Source: an uncultured Thermomonas sp.
GTDB lineage: Bacteria > Pseudomonadota > Gammaproteobacteria > Xanthomonadales > Xanthomonadaceae
DNA length: 7,324 bases
Assembly: GCA_946480065.1 (NCBI GenBank)
Contig: CAMLJA010000093.1
Location: 1 to 7,324 of the forward strand
Direction: 5' to 3'
The translations under genes were made by a program, and so were the position numbers. Of this stretch, positions 6,102-7,324 are shown piece by piece. A model generated the notes under the pieces. The model searched no databases. It saw only the letters and a list, made by a program, of their open reading frames with translations, and was not told the origin of the DNA. How positions within the stretch are numbered: position 1 is the stretch's first letter; the number at the start of each line of letters is the position of its first letter.

Positions 6102-7205
6102 ATGGAAATGTCGCGTGACCCCGACGCCCGCACCGCCACCGCGCCGACCAAGGGCCGCGGCGCCGCGTCGCGGGTGGCCGGCCGCTTCGAGCGGCGCGAA
6201 CAGCGCGGGGAGGACGACGGCTGGGGCTCGGTCTACGAGGCCATGGCCGACGCGCCCGCGCTGCGCACCACCGTCAGCGAGGAACGCGCGCGCAGCATCA
6301 TCAGCCGCAACCAGTCGCCGGACATCGGCTTCAGCCAGTCGGTCAACCCGTACCGGGGCTGCGAGCACGGCTGCGTCTACTGCTTCGCGCGGCCCTCGCA
6401 CGCCTACCTGGACCTGTCGCCGGGGCTGGATTTCGAGACCCGGCTGTTCGCCAAGACCAATGCGGCCCAGCTCCTGCGCGCGGAGCTGGGCAAGCGCGGC
6501 TACGCGCCGGTGCCCATCGCGCTGGGCATCAACACCGACGGCTGGCAGCCATTGGAGCGCGCCCGCGGGATCAGCCGCGCCTGCCTGGAGGTGCTGCTGG
6601 AGGCGCGCCATCCGCTCAGCATCGTCACCAAGGGCAGCGCGCTGCTGCGCGACCTCGACCTGCTGGCCGAACTGGCCGGCCACGGCCTGGCCAACGTGCA
6701 CGTCTCGGTGACCACCCTCGACAACGCGCTGTCCTCGAAGCTGGAGCCGCGCGCGGCGGCGCCGCACACGCGGCTGAAGATAATCGCCGCGCTGCGCGGG
6801 GCCGGGGTGCCGGTGGGCGTGCTGGTGGCGCCGGTCATCCCGGCGATCACCGACGAATACCTGGAGCGCATCCTGGCGGCGGCGCGCGAGGCCGGCGCGC
6901 AGTCCGCCGGCTACGTGCTGCTGCGGCTTCCGCACGAGCTCAAGGAGGTCTGGCGGGAGTGGCTGCGCCTGCACTACCCGGACCGCGCCGACCACGTGAT
7001 GAGCCTGGTCCGGCAGATGCGCGGCGGCAAGGACTACGACAGCGCCTTCGGCACCCGCATGCGCGGCCAGGGCCCGTTCGCCGACCTCATCGCCATGCGC
7101 TTCGCCAAGGCGCGCCGGCGGCTGGGCTATGGCGCGCTGCCGCCGCTGCGCACCGACCTGTTCGTGCCGCCGCGAACGGCCTCGCCGCAGGGCGAGCTGT
7201 TCTGA
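6102..7205 (+). CDS. PA0069-family radical SAM protein (spore photoproduct lyase-like)
   Basis: A product of 367 residues whose CEHGCVYC motif (Cys87, Cys91, Cys94; C-x3-C-x2-C) binds the [4Fe-4S] cluster that cleaves S-adenosylmethionine. Other family signatures are the N-terminal KGRGAASRVAGRFE, DDGW, GINTDGWQP (142-150), SIVTKGS, SVTTLDNALSSKLEPRAAAP and APVIPAITD. The family is often labelled DNA repair photolyase-like from its likeness to spore photoproduct lyase, but to my knowledge its substrate is unproven. Besides the cluster cysteines there is one more, Cys161. The protein ends in QGELF, which resembles a sliding-clamp-binding peptide. ATG 6102 is chosen on AGGG 7 nt upstream; ATG 6108 is possible. 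It is transcribed away from cls, and no promoter is obvious in the 51-bp gap. Family assignment is firm; the reaction is unknown. Confidence 0.93.
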   Translation: MEMSRDPDARTATAPTKGRGAASRVAGRFERREQRGEDDGWGSVYEAMADAPALRTTVSEERARSIISRNQSPDIGFSQSVNPYRGCEHGCVYCFARPSHAYLDLSPGLDFETRLFAKTNAAQLLRAELGKRGYAPVPIALGINTDGWQPLERARGISRACLEVLLEARHPLSIVTKGSALLRDLDLLAELAGHGLANVHVSVTTLDNALSSKLEPRAAAPHTRLKIIAALRGAGVPVGVLVAPVIPAITDEYLERILAAAREAGAQSAGYVLLRLPHELKEVWREWLRLHYPDRADHVMSLVRQMRGGKDYDSAFGTRMRGQGPFADLIAMRFAKARRRLGYGALPPLRTDLFVPPRTASPQGELF

Positions 7206-7234
7206 GGCCGACGGTTGCGCGGGCGGCTAGCCGG

Positions 7235-7259
7235 AAAACCAGGGCCGGACCGGCGGCCC
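7235..7259 (-). terminator. Weak terminator candidate for the gene entering from the right edge
   Basis: Read on the minus strand, GGGCC (7259-7255), an 8-nt loop and GGCCC (7246-7242) are followed three bases later by TTTT (7238-7235). The stem is short and the T-run is only four, so this is a weak candidate. It lies between the convergent radical SAM gene and the minus-strand gene at the edge. Confidence 0.3.
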
Positions 7260-7269
7260 GGCACATCGT

Positions 7270-7324
7270 TCAGCGCGCGGGCAACGGGATCCGCTCCGCG
7301 TCGTCGCCGGGGATGAGGCCGAAC
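7270..7324 (-). CDS. C-terminal end of an unidentified minus-strand gene
   Basis: The minus strand is open from the window edge to TGA at 7272-7270 and encodes the final residues FGLIPGDDAERIPLPAR. All 17 visible codons end in G or C, as in the firm genes here, which supports real coding. A weak hairpin with a T-run lies 11 nt past the stop. The fragment is too short for family assignment. It converges on the radical SAM gene, with 64 bp between the two stops. Confidence 0.5.
   Translation of the reverse strand, partial: FGLIPGDDAERIPLPAR

Noticed and set aside
6051..6995. Extension of the cls frame upstream to 6995 (795 codons)
   Set aside because: The added part is antisense to the radical SAM gene and has no membrane or PLD features. 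The cls family N-terminus and a GGAGG site mark the start at 6050.
7225..7232. Palindrome GGCTAGCC after the radical SAM gene
   Set aside because: It is an isolated 8-bp palindrome without a loop, T-run or second copy, so no function can be supported.

Overview
The window reads as a chromosomal segment of a high-GC gammaproteobacterium, most likely Xanthomonadaceae (Lysobacter/Luteimonas/Stenotrophomonas-like). The assignment rests on the tonB-exbB-exbD1-exbD2 order with a duplicated exbD, a proline-run TonB, a PdxJ of the '[15 protein letters not shown]' type, and an almost exclusive G/C third-base preference. It is well-ordered core genome. I see no mobile element, CRISPR array, tRNA or rRNA.

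Layout. (1) Positions 1-888 (+) hold the 3' part of a TPR-repeat protein gene. (2) Positions 889-1040 contain a plausible sigma70-type promoter and an overlapping dyad, followed by tonB (1041-1712), exbB (1790-2548), exbD1 (2575-2997) and exbD2 (3009-3422), all on +. This cluster encodes the inner-membrane proton-motive-force motor that energises TonB-dependent outer-membrane receptors. It closes with a textbook intrinsic terminator (3469-3494). (3) Convergent to it, on -, lies a probable three-gene operon read from right to left. It contains a cardiolipin-synthase-type phospholipase D protein (6050-4608), an 86-residue two-helix membrane protein (4558-4298) and pdxJ (4301-3540). The last two overlap through TTGA, so pdxJ begins with a rare TTG codon. 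(4) Divergent from cls by only 51 bp is a PA0069-family radical SAM protein (6102-7205, +). (5) The right edge carries the last 17 codons of an unidentified minus-strand gene, with a weak hairpin/T-run behind it.

The functional themes are nutrient uptake energisation (TPR?/TonB/ExbB/ExbD1/ExbD2), membrane lipid synthesis (Cls plus a small membrane protein), vitamin B6 synthesis (PdxJ) and a probable DNA-repair-like radical SAM enzyme. I found no strong case for an undescribed system. The points most worth following up are the in-frame 36-bp repeat shared by the two exbD genes, the two ExbD paralogues served by a single ExbB, the (CCG)12 tract in tonB, the TTGA-coupled membrane-protein/pdxJ pair, the altered N-terminal motif of PdxJ, and a possible sliding-clamp-binding tail on the radical SAM protein.
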